Made by a program: the position numbers and the translations under genes. This document shows positions 1-8,286 of a stretch of DNA of 64,000 nt, in pieces; position 1 is the stretch's first letter, and each line of letters begins with the position of its first letter. The DNA lies in NCBI RefSeq assembly GCF_036884295.1, contig NZ_CP145608.1, positions 620,001 through 684,000 of the forward strand, in the 5' to 3' direction. This DNA comes from Brochothrix thermosphacta DSM 20171 = FSL F6-1036. GTDB taxonomy: Bacteria; Bacillota; Bacilli; Lactobacillales; Listeriaceae. The notes beneath the pieces are model-generated. The model had not been told where the DNA came from, made no database searches, and saw only the letters and a list, made by a program, of their open reading frames with translations.

Positions 1-351
1 CAAGAAGGTATGTTGTCATTGATGCAAATGGCAAAAACATCTGCAGCACTAGAACGCTTAAGCGCCGCTGGTGGTTTATCAATCATTGTCATGACTTATC
101 CAACGACAGGTGGTGTTTCAGCAAGTTTTGCCTCTTTAGGTGATTTTAACTTTGCCGAACCAGCCGCTCTTATTGGTTTTGCCGGACGCCGTGTTATTGA
201 ACAAACAGTAAGAGAAAAACTGCCTAAAGATTTCCAAACAGCTGAATTCTTGTTAAAAACAGGACAATTAGATGCTGTTATTCCACGTTTAGAGTTACGT
301 GAAAAATTGGGATTCTTGGTATCATTCCATACGAAAGCGGGTGATAAATAA
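1..351 (+). CDS. accD: Acetyl-CoA carboxylase carboxyltransferase beta subunit (3' part)
   Basis: This is the C-terminal part of AccD; the frame is open from base 1, so the start lies outside the window. AccD and AccA form the carboxyltransferase that moves CO2 from biotin to acetyl-CoA to make malonyl-CoA for fatty acid synthesis. The visible 116 residues carry the family's oxyanion-hole region ([16 protein letters not shown]) and the tail motif [11 protein letters not shown]. The N-terminal zinc ribbon is not in view. The stop codon shares one base with the accA start, so the two subunits are probably translationally coupled, as expected for equimolar partners. Confidence 0.95.
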   Translation, partial: QEGMLSLMQMAKTSAALERLSAAGGLSIIVMTYPTTGGVSASFASLGDFNFAEPAALIGFAGRRVIEQTVREKLPKDFQTAEFLLKTGQLDAVIPRLELREKLGFLVSFHTKAGDK

Positions 352-1307
352 TGGGAGCAGATTTACAATTTGAAAAACCAATTTTAGAATTGCGTAATAA
401 GATTATCGAATTGAAGAATTATACCAAAGAAACTAATATTGATTTATCAGCCGAAATAAATAAATTAGAAGAGCGTCTTTCAAGATTAGAGACTGAAGTA
501 TATAGTGATATGGGTTCATGGGATCGTGTACAAGTTGCGCGACATCCTGAACGTCCAACCACATTAGATTATATTCCATTGTTATTTACTGATTTTATGG
601 AATTGCATGGGGACCGTCGTTTTGGTGATGACGCAGCTATTGTTGGAGGTATTGCGCGTTATAAAGGCATGCCAGTAACAGTTATTGGTCATCAACGTGG
701 TAAAGATACGAAAGAAAATTTAGCGCGTAATTTTGGTATGCCTCATCCAGAAGGTTACCGTAAAGCATTACGTTTAATGGATCAGGCGAATAAGTTTAAA
801 CGCCCAATCATTACGTTTATTGATACGAAAGGTGCTTATCCAGGTAAAGCTGCGGAAGAACGTGGTCAAAGTGAAGCGATTGCACGCAACCTTTTTGAAA
901 TGGCAAGCTATGAAGTCCCAATTATTTGTATTGTTATTGGTGAAGGCGGAAGTGGTGGTGCCTTAGGTATTAGTGTAGGTAACCGTATATTGATGTTGGA
1001 AAACAGCACGTATTCTGTTATCTCACCAGAAAGTGGCGCGGTTATTTTATGGAAAGATGCCACGCTTGCTAAAAAAGCAGCGGAAGCAATGCATATTACT
1101 TCCCCGGAATTATTAAAATTGGGCATCATTGATGAAGTGATTGAAGAAGTAAAAGGTGGTGCGCATCATAATGCAACGCAACAAGCAATTATGATAGACA
1201 CGATGCTTGATCGTCATCTAAAAGAATTGTTAACGATGGATGGTCCAAGTTTGCGAGAAGACCGTTATCAACAACTGCGCAAGATTGGCAAGTATACAGA
1301 GAATTAA
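351..1307 (+). CDS. accA: Acetyl-CoA carboxylase carboxyltransferase alpha subunit
   Basis: AccA is the second carboxyltransferase subunit and works with AccD in the cytoplasm in the committed step of fatty acid synthesis. The 318-residue length is normal. The N-terminal segment is helical, followed by the crotonase-fold core with [14 protein letters not shown] (about residue 83) and the glycine-rich [10 protein letters not shown] stretch (about residue 198) that shapes the acyl-CoA pocket. The ATG overlaps the accD stop by one base. In Listeria and Bacillus, pfkA and pyk follow accDA, as here, but a terminator separates accA from pfkA. Confidence 0.96.
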   Translation: MGADLQFEKPILELRNKIIELKNYTKETNIDLSAEINKLEERLSRLETEVYSDMGSWDRVQVARHPERPTTLDYIPLLFTDFMELHGDRRFGDDAAIVGGIARYKGMPVTVIGHQRGKDTKENLARNFGMPHPEGYRKALRLMDQANKFKRPIITFIDTKGAYPGKAAEERGQSEAIARNLFEMASYEVPIICIVIGEGGSGGALGISVGNRILMLENSTYSVISPESGAVILWKDATLAKKAAEAMHITSPELLKLGIIDEVIEEVKGGAHHNATQQAIMIDTMLDRHLKELLTMDGPSLREDRYQQLRKIGKYTEN

Positions 1308-1332
1308 TAGCTATTATATTTCTACATTCTGC

Positions 1333-1364
1333 AACTGCAGTGACTTAATGTCCTGCAGTTTTTT
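1333..1364 (+). terminator. Rho-independent terminator after accA
   Basis: Inverted repeat AACTGCAG / CTGCAGTT with an inner GAC/GTC extension, followed by a run of six T. It lies 26 bp after the accA stop and closes the accDA operon. Confidence 0.8.
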
Positions 1365-1582
1365 GCGTTCTTGCCCTAAAAAAGCATAATTAGTCGCTTT
1401 TTAAAGGAATAAGTGCAAAAAGCCAATAATTTGAAACATTTAAAAATGGAATAGGCCAATAGAGCGTGGTATTGCCTATGTAGAGAGGAAAAGACGGTTT
1501 TTATGTAACCGTTTTCCCTGTATTATATGTATGGAAAGTTGTGATAACAGGCCTTAGAGCTTATTTTTATACGTATCATCGA
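1365..1582 (+). other. Gene-free stretch with two hairpins upstream of pfkA
   Basis: No credible gene is seen between the accA terminator and the pfkA promoter. Two hairpins stand out. ATAGGC-C-AATA (1451-1461) pairs with TATTGCCTAT (1470-1479) apart from one bulged C. GGAAAA-GA-CGGTT (1487-1499) pairs with AACCGTTTTCC (1507-1517) apart from a GA bulge. Neither has a T-run, so they are not ordinary terminators. Both lie upstream of the likely pfkA start site, so they would be outside the pfkA transcript. Confidence 0.45.
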
Positions 1583-1611
1583 TTGCTGAAAGGGTCTAAT
1601 TATAATATAAT
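1583..1611 (+). promoter_or_regulatory. Sigma-A promoter of pfkA
   Basis: -35 TTGCTG (1583-1588), 17-bp spacer, -10 TATAAT (1606-1611). Predicted transcription start near 1618, about 70 bp before pfkA. Confidence 0.65.
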
Positions 1612-1686
1612 AGATGTGAAAGATAACTTAAGTCAGTATACGGACAGTAAGTTGTCAGGAATGTAGTACATAAGAGAGGACGATGA

Positions 1687-2649
<963 letters not shown>

Positions 2650-2660
2650 AGGAAAGGACT

Positions 2661-2684
2661 CGAAGTTTTCAACTTCGGGCTTTT
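2661..2684 (+). terminator. Weak hairpin between pfkA and pyk
   Basis: CGAAGTT / AACTTCG with a 3-nt loop, followed by GGGCTTTTC. The U-tract is short and interrupted, so this is probably a partial terminator or processing site that lets some pfkA transcripts continue into pyk. Confidence 0.45.
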
Positions 2685-2792
2685 CATATGTTTTTGAAAA
2701 AAGATGAAAATTTTTTCATAATAGGTTACAATGATAGAGGCGTATTTCTTTAGAGTTAAAGTTAAGCAATATAAATTAGGAGGATTTTATTA

Positions 2793-4217
2793 ATGAAAAA
2801 AACAAAAATTGTTTGTACAATTGGTCCTGCAAGTGAATCTGTAGAAAAATTAGTTGAGTTAATGAACAACGGCATGAACGTTGCTCGTCTTAACTTCTCA
2901 CACGGTGATTTTGAAGAGCACGGTGCTCGTATCAAAAACATCCATGAAGCTGAAAAAATTTCAGGTAAAAGCGTTCCAATCTTATTGGATACAAAAGGTC
3001 CTGAAATTCGTACACATAACATGGGTGGAGATGGAAAAGTTGCTTTCCAAACTGGCGATATCGTACGTGTGTCAATGACAGAAGTTGCTGGAACACGTGA
3101 AAAATTCTCAGTAAGCTATCCTGGTTTAATTAACGACATTGAAATCGGTGGTTCAATCTTATTAGACGATGGTTTAGTAGGGTTAGAAGTACTTGAATTA
3201 GATAAAGCAAACGGCGAAATCGTTACTAAAGTTTTAAACGACGGTATCCTTAAAAGTAAAAAAGGTGTTAACGTTCCTAATGCAAGTATTAAATTACCTG
3301 GTATCACTGAAAAAGATGCAGAAGATATCCGCTTCGGTGTTCGTAATGGCGCAACATTTATCGCTGCATCATTCGTTCGTACTGCAAACGATGTATTAGA
3401 AATTCGTAACATTCTTGATGAAGAAAATGCTGCACACGTTGGAATTATTCCTAAAATTGAAAACCAAGAAGGCGTTGATAACATCGACGAAATCTTAGCA
3501 GTTTCTCAAGGATTAATGGTTGCTCGTGGTGACTTAGGCGTTGAAGTACCAGCTGAGGAAGTTCCAATTATCCAAAAAGCTTTGATTAAAAAATGTAATC
3601 TTTTAGGATTACCAGTTATTACTGCAACACAAATGTTAGATTCAATGCAAAACAACCCACGTCCAACACGTGCTGAAGCAAGTGATGTAGCTAACGCTAT
3701 CTACGATGGTACAGATGCTATCATGCTTTCAGGCGAAACTGCTGCTGGATTATATCCTGCAGAAGCTGTTGCGACAATGGCTCGTATTGCAATCCGTACT
3801 GAACATGTAATCGAAGATCAAGATAAAGCATACTTGAAAATCAACCGTCAATCTTCAACAACTGAAGCAATTGGTCAAGCTGTTGCACATACAGCTCGTA
3901 ACTTAGGAATTAAAGTAATTGTTGCCGCTACTACTGGTGGTCACACTGCTCGCATGATTTCTAAATTCCGTCCAAAAGCTCCTATCTTAGCATTAACATA
4001 CAACAAAGAAGCATTTAACAACTTGTCTCTTTCTTGGGGTGTTTATCCTAAATTAGTTGAAGTACCAAGTGGTACTGACGAAATGTTCGCTTCATCAACT
4101 AAAGAAGCAGTAGCTGCTGGATTCGTTGAAAAAGACGATTTAGTAATCATTACTGCTGGTGTACCAGTTGGTGTAACAGGAACAACTAACTTACTTAAAA
4201 TTTCTATTGCTGAGTAA
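2793..4217 (+). CDS. pyk: Pyruvate kinase
   Basis: Converts phosphoenolpyruvate and ADP to pyruvate and ATP, the last step of glycolysis. The N-terminus [12 protein letters not shown], the [11 protein letters not shown] motif and the signature [11 protein letters not shown] (catalytic Lys, about residue 218) are all present, as are [10 protein letters not shown] and LSGETAAG. At 474 residues it ends with the allosteric C-domain and lacks the extra C-terminal PEP-utiliser-like domain that gives Bacillus (and, as I recall, Listeria) PykA about 585 residues. AGGAGG at 2779-2784 sets the ATG. It is followed by a strong terminator. Confidence 0.97.
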   Translation: MKKTKIVCTIGPASESVEKLVELMNNGMNVARLNFSHGDFEEHGARIKNIHEAEKISGKSVPILLDTKGPEIRTHNMGGDGKVAFQTGDIVRVSMTEVAGTREKFSVSYPGLINDIEIGGSILLDDGLVGLEVLELDKANGEIVTKVLNDGILKSKKGVNVPNASIKLPGITEKDAEDIRFGVRNGATFIAASFVRTANDVLEIRNILDEENAAHVGIIPKIENQEGVDNIDEILAVSQGLMVARGDLGVEVPAEEVPIIQKALIKKCNLLGLPVITATQMLDSMQNNPRPTRAEASDVANAIYDGTDAIMLSGETAAGLYPAEAVATMARIAIRTEHVIEDQDKAYLKINRQSSTTEAIGQAVAHTARNLGIKVIVAATTGGHTARMISKFRPKAPILALTYNKEAFNNLSLSWGVYPKLVEVPSGTDEMFASSTKEAVAAGFVEKDDLVIITAGVPVGVTGTTNLLKISIAE

Positions 4218-4239
4218 TAACTCATAAGATAGTAATCAA

Positions 4240-4274
4240 AAGCTCACCTAACATCTGTTAGGTGAGCTTTTTTT
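4240..4274 (+). terminator. Strong rho-independent terminator after pyk
   Basis: Perfect 13-bp stem AAGCTCACCTAAC / GTTAGGTGAGCTT with ATCT loop, followed by a T-run. Confidence 0.92.
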
Positions 4275-4317
4275 CTATTTACATTAATGTGTTTCAAACT
4301 AAAAATTTGCTAAAATA

Positions 4318-4326
4318 TGTTATAAT
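4318..4326 (+). promoter_or_regulatory. Extended -10 promoter of the fxsA-DUF441 pair
   Basis: TGTTATAAT gives a TGn extension and a consensus -10 (4321-4326), about 24 bp before the fxsA start. No good -35 is seen. Confidence 0.55.
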
Positions 4327-4349
4327 AACCTAATAATTGAGGTGATACT

Positions 4350-4781
4350 ATGAAAAAACTCTTGGGCTATTGGTGCCTTTATGTCATTGCAGAAATTGGT
4401 GCCTATATGGTTGTGGGGCATTATCTATCATTCGGACGAATCTTTTTACTCGAATTGATATCAACAGCAATTGGCGTTGTGGTAATCATTATCCAATGGC
4501 AATCGTTAAGACTTTTTATTACACAAGTACAAAAATTAGATGGCGTAAGCACCAAAATCGCAGATAAGTTAGCATTATTTATTGCAGGTATCCTCTTAGT
4601 TGTACCAGGCTTTATTACAACAATTATTGGTTTATTATTGCTATTACCATTTGTTCGTAAATTAATTTTGCCAATGATTACAGCAAAAGGGAGTAACGTT
4701 ATTCAAACTAAATTTAAAGTAACGACTTTTGGTCAACAAACAACGCGTAAAGAAAAAACATTTGATTATGAAGAAAAATAA
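4350..4781 (+). CDS. fxsA: FxsA family membrane protein
   Basis: A 143-residue inner-membrane protein of the FxsA family, named after the E. coli suppressor of F exclusion of phage T7; its normal role is unknown. The sequence shows hydrophobic segments at about residues 5-22, 26-48 and 75-100, the last containing the conserved VPGFITTIIGLLLLLP block, and then a charged cytoplasmic tail. GAGGTGA precedes the ATG. It sits directly before a UPF0756 membrane protein, the arrangement known from Listeria and Bacillus between pyk and citZ. Confidence 0.88.
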   Translation: MKKLLGYWCLYVIAEIGAYMVVGHYLSFGRIFLLELISTAIGVVVIIIQWQSLRLFITQVQKLDGVSTKIADKLALFIAGILLVVPGFITTIIGLLLLLPFVRKLILPMITAKGSNVIQTKFKVTTFGQQTTRKEKTFDYEEK

Positions 4782-4794
4782 GGAGCGTTAAGCA

Positions 4795-5259
4795 ATGTTC
4801 ACACAAGCATTTTTATTTTTAAGTTGTATTCTTGTCATTGCAATCGTCGCAAAAAATCAGTCACTATTGATTGCTACCGTTGTTGTTATGCTGTTGAAAT
4901 TGTTTTTAGATGGTACAAAAATAATGAGTTTTATTCAATCAAAGGGCATTCATTGGGGTGTTACAATCATAACAATAGCGATCCTGATTCCGATTGCAAC
5001 GGGACAAATAGGATTTAAAGATCTTTATGAGGCATTTAAAACACCGATTGGTTGGGTAGCTTTAGGTTCAGGTATTGTTGTCGCGATGCTAAGCGCACGG
5101 GGGATAAAATTGATGGGTACTGATCCACAAGTGACAGTTGCGCTTGTTATGGGAACTATTTTAGGTGTTGTCTTTCTTAAAGGTGTTGCCGCAGGACCTG
5201 TTATTGCAAGTGGTATGACCTACCTGGTTATGCAATGTGTAACCTACTTTGTTAAGTAA
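4795..5259 (+). CDS. UPF0756/DUF441 membrane protein
   Basis: A 154-residue integral membrane protein of the DUF441 (UPF0756) family, function unknown. It shows about four hydrophobic segments (residues 4-38, 50-70, 80-100 and 115-150) with glycines in the last two. AAGGAGCG lies before the ATG and only 13 bp separate it from fxsA, so the two are one operon. The pair is conserved upstream of citZ in Listeria and Bacillus, but nothing in the sequence ties it to citrate metabolism. Confidence 0.85.
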   Translation: MFTQAFLFLSCILVIAIVAKNQSLLIATVVVMLLKLFLDGTKIMSFIQSKGIHWGVTIITIAILIPIATGQIGFKDLYEAFKTPIGWVALGSGIVVAMLSARGIKLMGTDPQVTVALVMGTILGVVFLKGVAAGPVIASGMTYLVMQCVTYFVK

Positions 5260-5311
5260 ACTGAAAATAAATGATAGGCAGGTATTTTAACTGAAAAATT
5301 CTAATAAATAT

Positions 5312-5352
5312 AAAAACCAACGGACAGACATTATTTAGCTGTCTGGTTTTTT
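5312..5352 (+). terminator. Terminator after the DUF441 gene
   Basis: AAAACCA-(ACG bulge)-GACAG pairs with CTGTC-TGGTTTT, followed by T residues. Confidence 0.7.
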
Positions 5353-5367
5353 ATACTCAAAAGTTCG

Positions 5368-5382
5368 AATTTTCAGAACATT
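5368..5382 (+). promoter_or_regulatory. CodY box upstream of citZ
   Basis: AATTTTCAGAACATT matches the CodY consensus AATTTTCWGAAAATT at 14 of 15 positions. It lies about 107 bp upstream of the predicted citZ start site. CodY responds to branched-chain amino acids and GTP and is known to act on TCA-branch genes in Firmicutes. Confidence 0.6.
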
Positions 5383-5412
5383 AGATAAAGCCGAGTAATA
5401 ATTAAAGACAGT

Positions 5413-5429
5413 GATAAGCACAGCTTATC
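5413..5429 (+). promoter_or_regulatory. CcpC operator upstream of citZ
   Basis: GATAAGCACAGCTTATC is a perfect dyad with 7-bp arms and contains ATAA-N7-TTAT, the type I site described for CcpC at citB and citZ in B. subtilis. It ends 24 bp before the -35 element. A ccpC homologue is encoded in this window at 37.5 kb. Confidence 0.72.
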
Positions 5430-5453
5430 TATAAACATAAAATCAATAAGTAA

Positions 5454-5482
5454 TTGTTTTGTTGAGGAAGTTAAGGTAAAAT
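5454..5482 (+). promoter_or_regulatory. Sigma-A promoter of citZ-icd
   Basis: -35 TTGTTT (5454-5459), 17-bp spacer, -10 TAAAAT (5477-5482). Start site near 5489 gives a leader of about 124 nt. Confidence 0.65.
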
Positions 5483-5498
5483 GAAATTTATAGCATTT

Positions 5499-5512
5499 TG
5501 AAAGGGTTCTCA
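5499..5512 (+). promoter_or_regulatory. cre-like site (CcpA) in the citZ leader
   Basis: TGAAAGGGTTCTCA fits TGWAANCGNTNWCA except for G in place of the central C. It lies about 10 bp after the predicted start site, where CcpA would repress by roadblock. Confidence 0.45.
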
Positions 5513-5612
5513 CTAAATTCGTCTGAAAATAACGAAAAGTCTGAAATATAAACTCAAGATGAACTAAATAGAGTAAGAAGTTGTATAGGGAGAATAAGGG
5601 AGGAATGAACAG

Positions 5613-6731
5613 ATGAGCGAAATTATTCGTGGTTTAGAGGGCGTTATAGCCAACCAAACAAAGATCAGTTCAATTATTGATGACCGCTTAACTTATGTGG
5701 GTTACGATATTGGGGATTTAGCTGAAAATGCATCATTTGAAGAAGTTATTTATCTATTGTGGTACTATCGTTTACCAAACCAACGTGAGTTATCAATTTT
5801 TAAAGAACATTTGAATAGAGAGATGAAATTAGGTCATTCCATTATTGCAAGTCTTGCCGTTATTGCACATAAGCAAGTGCATCCAATGAGTGTTATGCGC
5901 ACGATGGTTTCAATGTTAGGCGTATACGATACTGATTCTGAGGGGGATTCAAATCTTTCTAATTATTCGAAAGCCATGAAACTAGTAGCGAAGATGCCAG
6001 CTCTTGTAGCTGCTTATTCACGTATGCGTAAAGATGAAGTACCGATTGAACCACGTGAAGATTTGAGCTTAGCTGGAAACTTTTTATACATGTTCTCTGG
6101 TGAAGAACCAAGTGAGTTGCATGAAAAAGCAATGAATCGAGCATTAGTGTTGCACGCAGAGCATGAAATGAATGCTTCTACCTTCTCAGCACGCGTATGT
6201 GTCGCGACTTTATCTGATTTTTATTCAGGCGTTACAGCGGCGATTGGCTCATTAAAAGGTGCTTTACATGGTGGCGCTAATGAGCAAGTAATGGTCATGT
6301 TAGCTGAAATTGGCGATGTGAAAAATGTCGAAGCGTATCTTGATAATAAATTAGCTAAAAAAGAAAAAATTATGGGTTTTGGACATCGCGTTTATGAATC
6401 AGGTGATCCGCGTGCTAAGTATCTTCGCGATATGTGTGAGGAACTGACAAGTGTCACAGGTGAAACTAAATGGTATGACATTAGTGTTGCCGTTGAAAAA
6501 TATGTGCTTGAGAAAAAAGGACTCAAACCTAATGTCGATTTTTATTCGGCAACAGTATACCACTGTATGGGAATTGATAAAGACTTATTCACACCCATAT
6601 TTACTGTTAGTCGTATTGCAGGATGGTCTGCACATATCATTGAACAATATGAGGATAATCGCTTAATTCGTCCACGTGCAGAATACATAGGGCAAATTGG
6701 TAATACTTATATTCCAGTAAACGAACGTTAA
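5613..6731 (+). CDS. citZ: Citrate synthase
   Basis: Condenses acetyl-CoA with oxaloacetate to citrate, feeding 2-oxoglutarate and glutamate synthesis. The 372-residue length is that of the small type II Gram-positive enzymes. Catalytic regions are visible: GALHGGANEQV (His about 222), the signature GFGHRVYESGDPRA (His about 261) and DFYSATVYHCMG with the catalytic Asp about 311. Start ATG follows GGGAGGAATG-type pairing. icd begins 12 bp downstream, so the two are one operon; malate dehydrogenase does not follow, unlike in Bacillus, and aconitase is elsewhere. CodY, CcpC and CcpA-like sites upstream suggest tight control by nitrogen, citrate and sugar. Confidence 0.96.
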   Translation: MSEIIRGLEGVIANQTKISSIIDDRLTYVGYDIGDLAENASFEEVIYLLWYYRLPNQRELSIFKEHLNREMKLGHSIIASLAVIAHKQVHPMSVMRTMVSMLGVYDTDSEGDSNLSNYSKAMKLVAKMPALVAAYSRMRKDEVPIEPREDLSLAGNFLYMFSGEEPSELHEKAMNRALVLHAEHEMNASTFSARVCVATLSDFYSGVTAAIGSLKGALHGGANEQVMVMLAEIGDVKNVEAYLDNKLAKKEKIMGFGHRVYESGDPRAKYLRDMCEELTSVTGETKWYDISVAVEKYVLEKKGLKPNVDFYSATVYHCMGIDKDLFTPIFTVSRIAGWSAHIIEQYEDNRLIRPRAEYIGQIGNTYIPVNER

Positions 6732-6743
6732 GGGGGAGAAAAA

Positions 6744-8012
6744 ATGACAGCAGCATCTGTGAAAATGACAGAAAAAGGACTCCAGGTACCTAATGAAGTG
6801 ATTGTGCCTTACATCGAAGGTGATGGTATTGGACCAGATATATGGAAAGCCAGTAAACGTGTAATTACAACTGCTTTAAAACAAGCATATGGTTCAGAGC
6901 GTACCATTGCATGGCAAGAAATTTTAGCAGGAGAAAAAGCGTTTAATGCAACTGGAGAATGGTTGCCGACAGAAACGGTGACAGCAATTAAAGAGCACCT
7001 TGTTGCTTTGAAAGGGCCGTTAACAACACCGATTGGTGGTGGGATACGCTCGCTAAATGTTGCGCTGCGTCAACAGTTAGATTTGTATGTCTGTTTAAGA
7101 CCAGTCACCTATATGGCTGGTGTCCCTTCACCCTTAAAGAAACCTGAAAATACGGACATTGTTGTTTTCCGTGAAAACACAGAGGATATTTATGCCGGGA
7201 TTGAATTTGATGTGAATACACCAGAAAATCATAAGTTACGTGATTTTTTAATCAATGAATTAGCTGTAAAAACAATTCGTTTTCCAGATACAGCGGCCTT
7301 TGCAGTGAAGCCTGTTTCAGAAGAAGGGTCAGAACGTTTAATTAGAGCTGCGATTGACTATGCTCTTGCACATAAGCGTCCATCGGTAACACTTATACAT
7401 AAAGGTAACATCATGAAATTTACTGAGGGCGGTTTTAAACGTTGGGGATATGAGTTAGCTGAGCGTGAGTACGGTGATGTTGTTTTCACTTGGCCTCAAT
7501 ATGAAGCAATCCAAGCAGCAGAAGGATTTGAAGCAGCTGAAAAAGCGTTGTCAGATGCTTCATCTGCTGGGAAATTAATTGTAAAAGATATTATTACAGA
7601 TAACTTTTTACAACAAATTGTCTTACGACCAGAACAATTTGATGTTGTTGCTACGATGAATCTTAATGGAGATTATGTTTCTGATGCGTTAGCAGCTCAA
7701 GTTGGTGGTATTGGTTTATCACCTGGTGCAAACATTAATTATTTAACAGGTCATGCTATTTTTGAAGCGACGCATGGTACAGCACCAACCTTTGCGAATC
7801 AAGACCGTGCGAACCCAAGTGCGATGTTATTATCAGCAGTGATGCTGTTAGAACATTTGGGGTGGAATGAGGCGGCAACATTAATTTTGAATGCGTTGGA
7901 ATCAACGATTTCACAACAAATAGTCACAGAAGATTTAGCGCAGCTCATTGATGTTACTGCTGTTTCGACTTCGGCATTTGCAGATGCATTAGAAGCAGCT
8001 ATTACAAAGTAA
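6744..8012 (+). CDS. icd: NADP-dependent isocitrate dehydrogenase
   Basis: Oxidatively decarboxylates isocitrate to 2-oxoglutarate. The 422 residues carry [12 protein letters not shown] near the N-terminus, the substrate motif [21 protein letters not shown] (Ser and Arg residues that bind isocitrate), [15 protein letters not shown], the metal-binding [17 protein letters not shown]-type region and the cofactor motif EATHGTAP, as in NADP-specific enzymes. GGGGGAG precedes the ATG. It is translated from the citZ transcript, and the operon ends at the hairpin at 8166. The last codons and the stop are copied in an 18-bp repeat 124 bp downstream. Confidence 0.96.
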   Translation: MTAASVKMTEKGLQVPNEVIVPYIEGDGIGPDIWKASKRVITTALKQAYGSERTIAWQEILAGEKAFNATGEWLPTETVTAIKEHLVALKGPLTTPIGGGIRSLNVALRQQLDLYVCLRPVTYMAGVPSPLKKPENTDIVVFRENTEDIYAGIEFDVNTPENHKLRDFLINELAVKTIRFPDTAAFAVKPVSEEGSERLIRAAIDYALAHKRPSVTLIHKGNIMKFTEGGFKRWGYELAEREYGDVVFTWPQYEAIQAAEGFEAAEKALSDASSAGKLIVKDIITDNFLQQIVLRPEQFDVVATMNLNGDYVSDALAAQVGGIGLSPGANINYLTGHAIFEATHGTAPTFANQDRANPSAMLLSAVMLLEHLGWNEAATLILNALESTISQQIVTEDLAQLIDVTAVSTSAFADALEAAITK

Positions 8013-8148
8013 CGACTGAGATTGGTTGGTGTTATCGGCCGAGGTAGGCTGATTAGAACTGTTAATATAACAGGCACGACAAGTGAATGCGGGTGAGCGT
8101 ACAGATAGTACGTAATCCTAAATGAGTGAGAAGTAACGTCTGAGATTG
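8007..8148 (+). repeat. 18-bp direct repeat flanking a structured icd 3' region
   Basis: AAGTAACGACTGAGATTG (8007-8024, containing the icd stop) recurs as AAGTAACGTCTGAGATTG (8131-8148) with one mismatch. Between the copies lie two perfect small hairpins: CTGTTA-ATA-TAACAG (8059-8073) and CGTAC-AGATA-GTACG (8098-8112). With the terminator at 8166 this could be a structured 3' UTR or a processed small RNA. No open frame is convincing here. Confidence 0.55.
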
Positions 8149-8165
8149 ACGGTTATAATCTGCCT

Positions 8166-8202
8166 GAAGCAAGTTCCTGAAAGAAGGGGCTTGCTTCTTT
8201 TT
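8166..8202 (+). terminator. Terminator of the citZ-icd operon
   Basis: GAAGCAAGTTCCT pairs with AGGGGCTTGCTTC over 13 bp (two G-T pairs) with a GAAAGA loop, followed by five T. Confidence 0.9.
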
Positions 8203-8241
8203 AGCTTGAGAATGAACAGAAGTGTTATTGCGTCTAATAAA

Positions 8242-8250
8242 TGCTAAAAT
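8242..8250 (+). promoter_or_regulatory. Extended -10 promoter of polA
   Basis: TGCTAAAAT (TGn plus -10 TAAAAT at 8245-8250) about 37 bp before the polA start; TTATTG lies upstream at a short 14-bp spacing. Confidence 0.4.
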
Positions 8251-8286
8251 AGAGGAATAGAACAGTCTGGATAGGGAGCGATGAGA

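Noticed and set aside
3116-3484. 122-codon open frame antisense to pyk
   Set aside because: It lies wholly within the pyruvate kinase core, with no promoter or ribosome site; a shadow of biased codon use.
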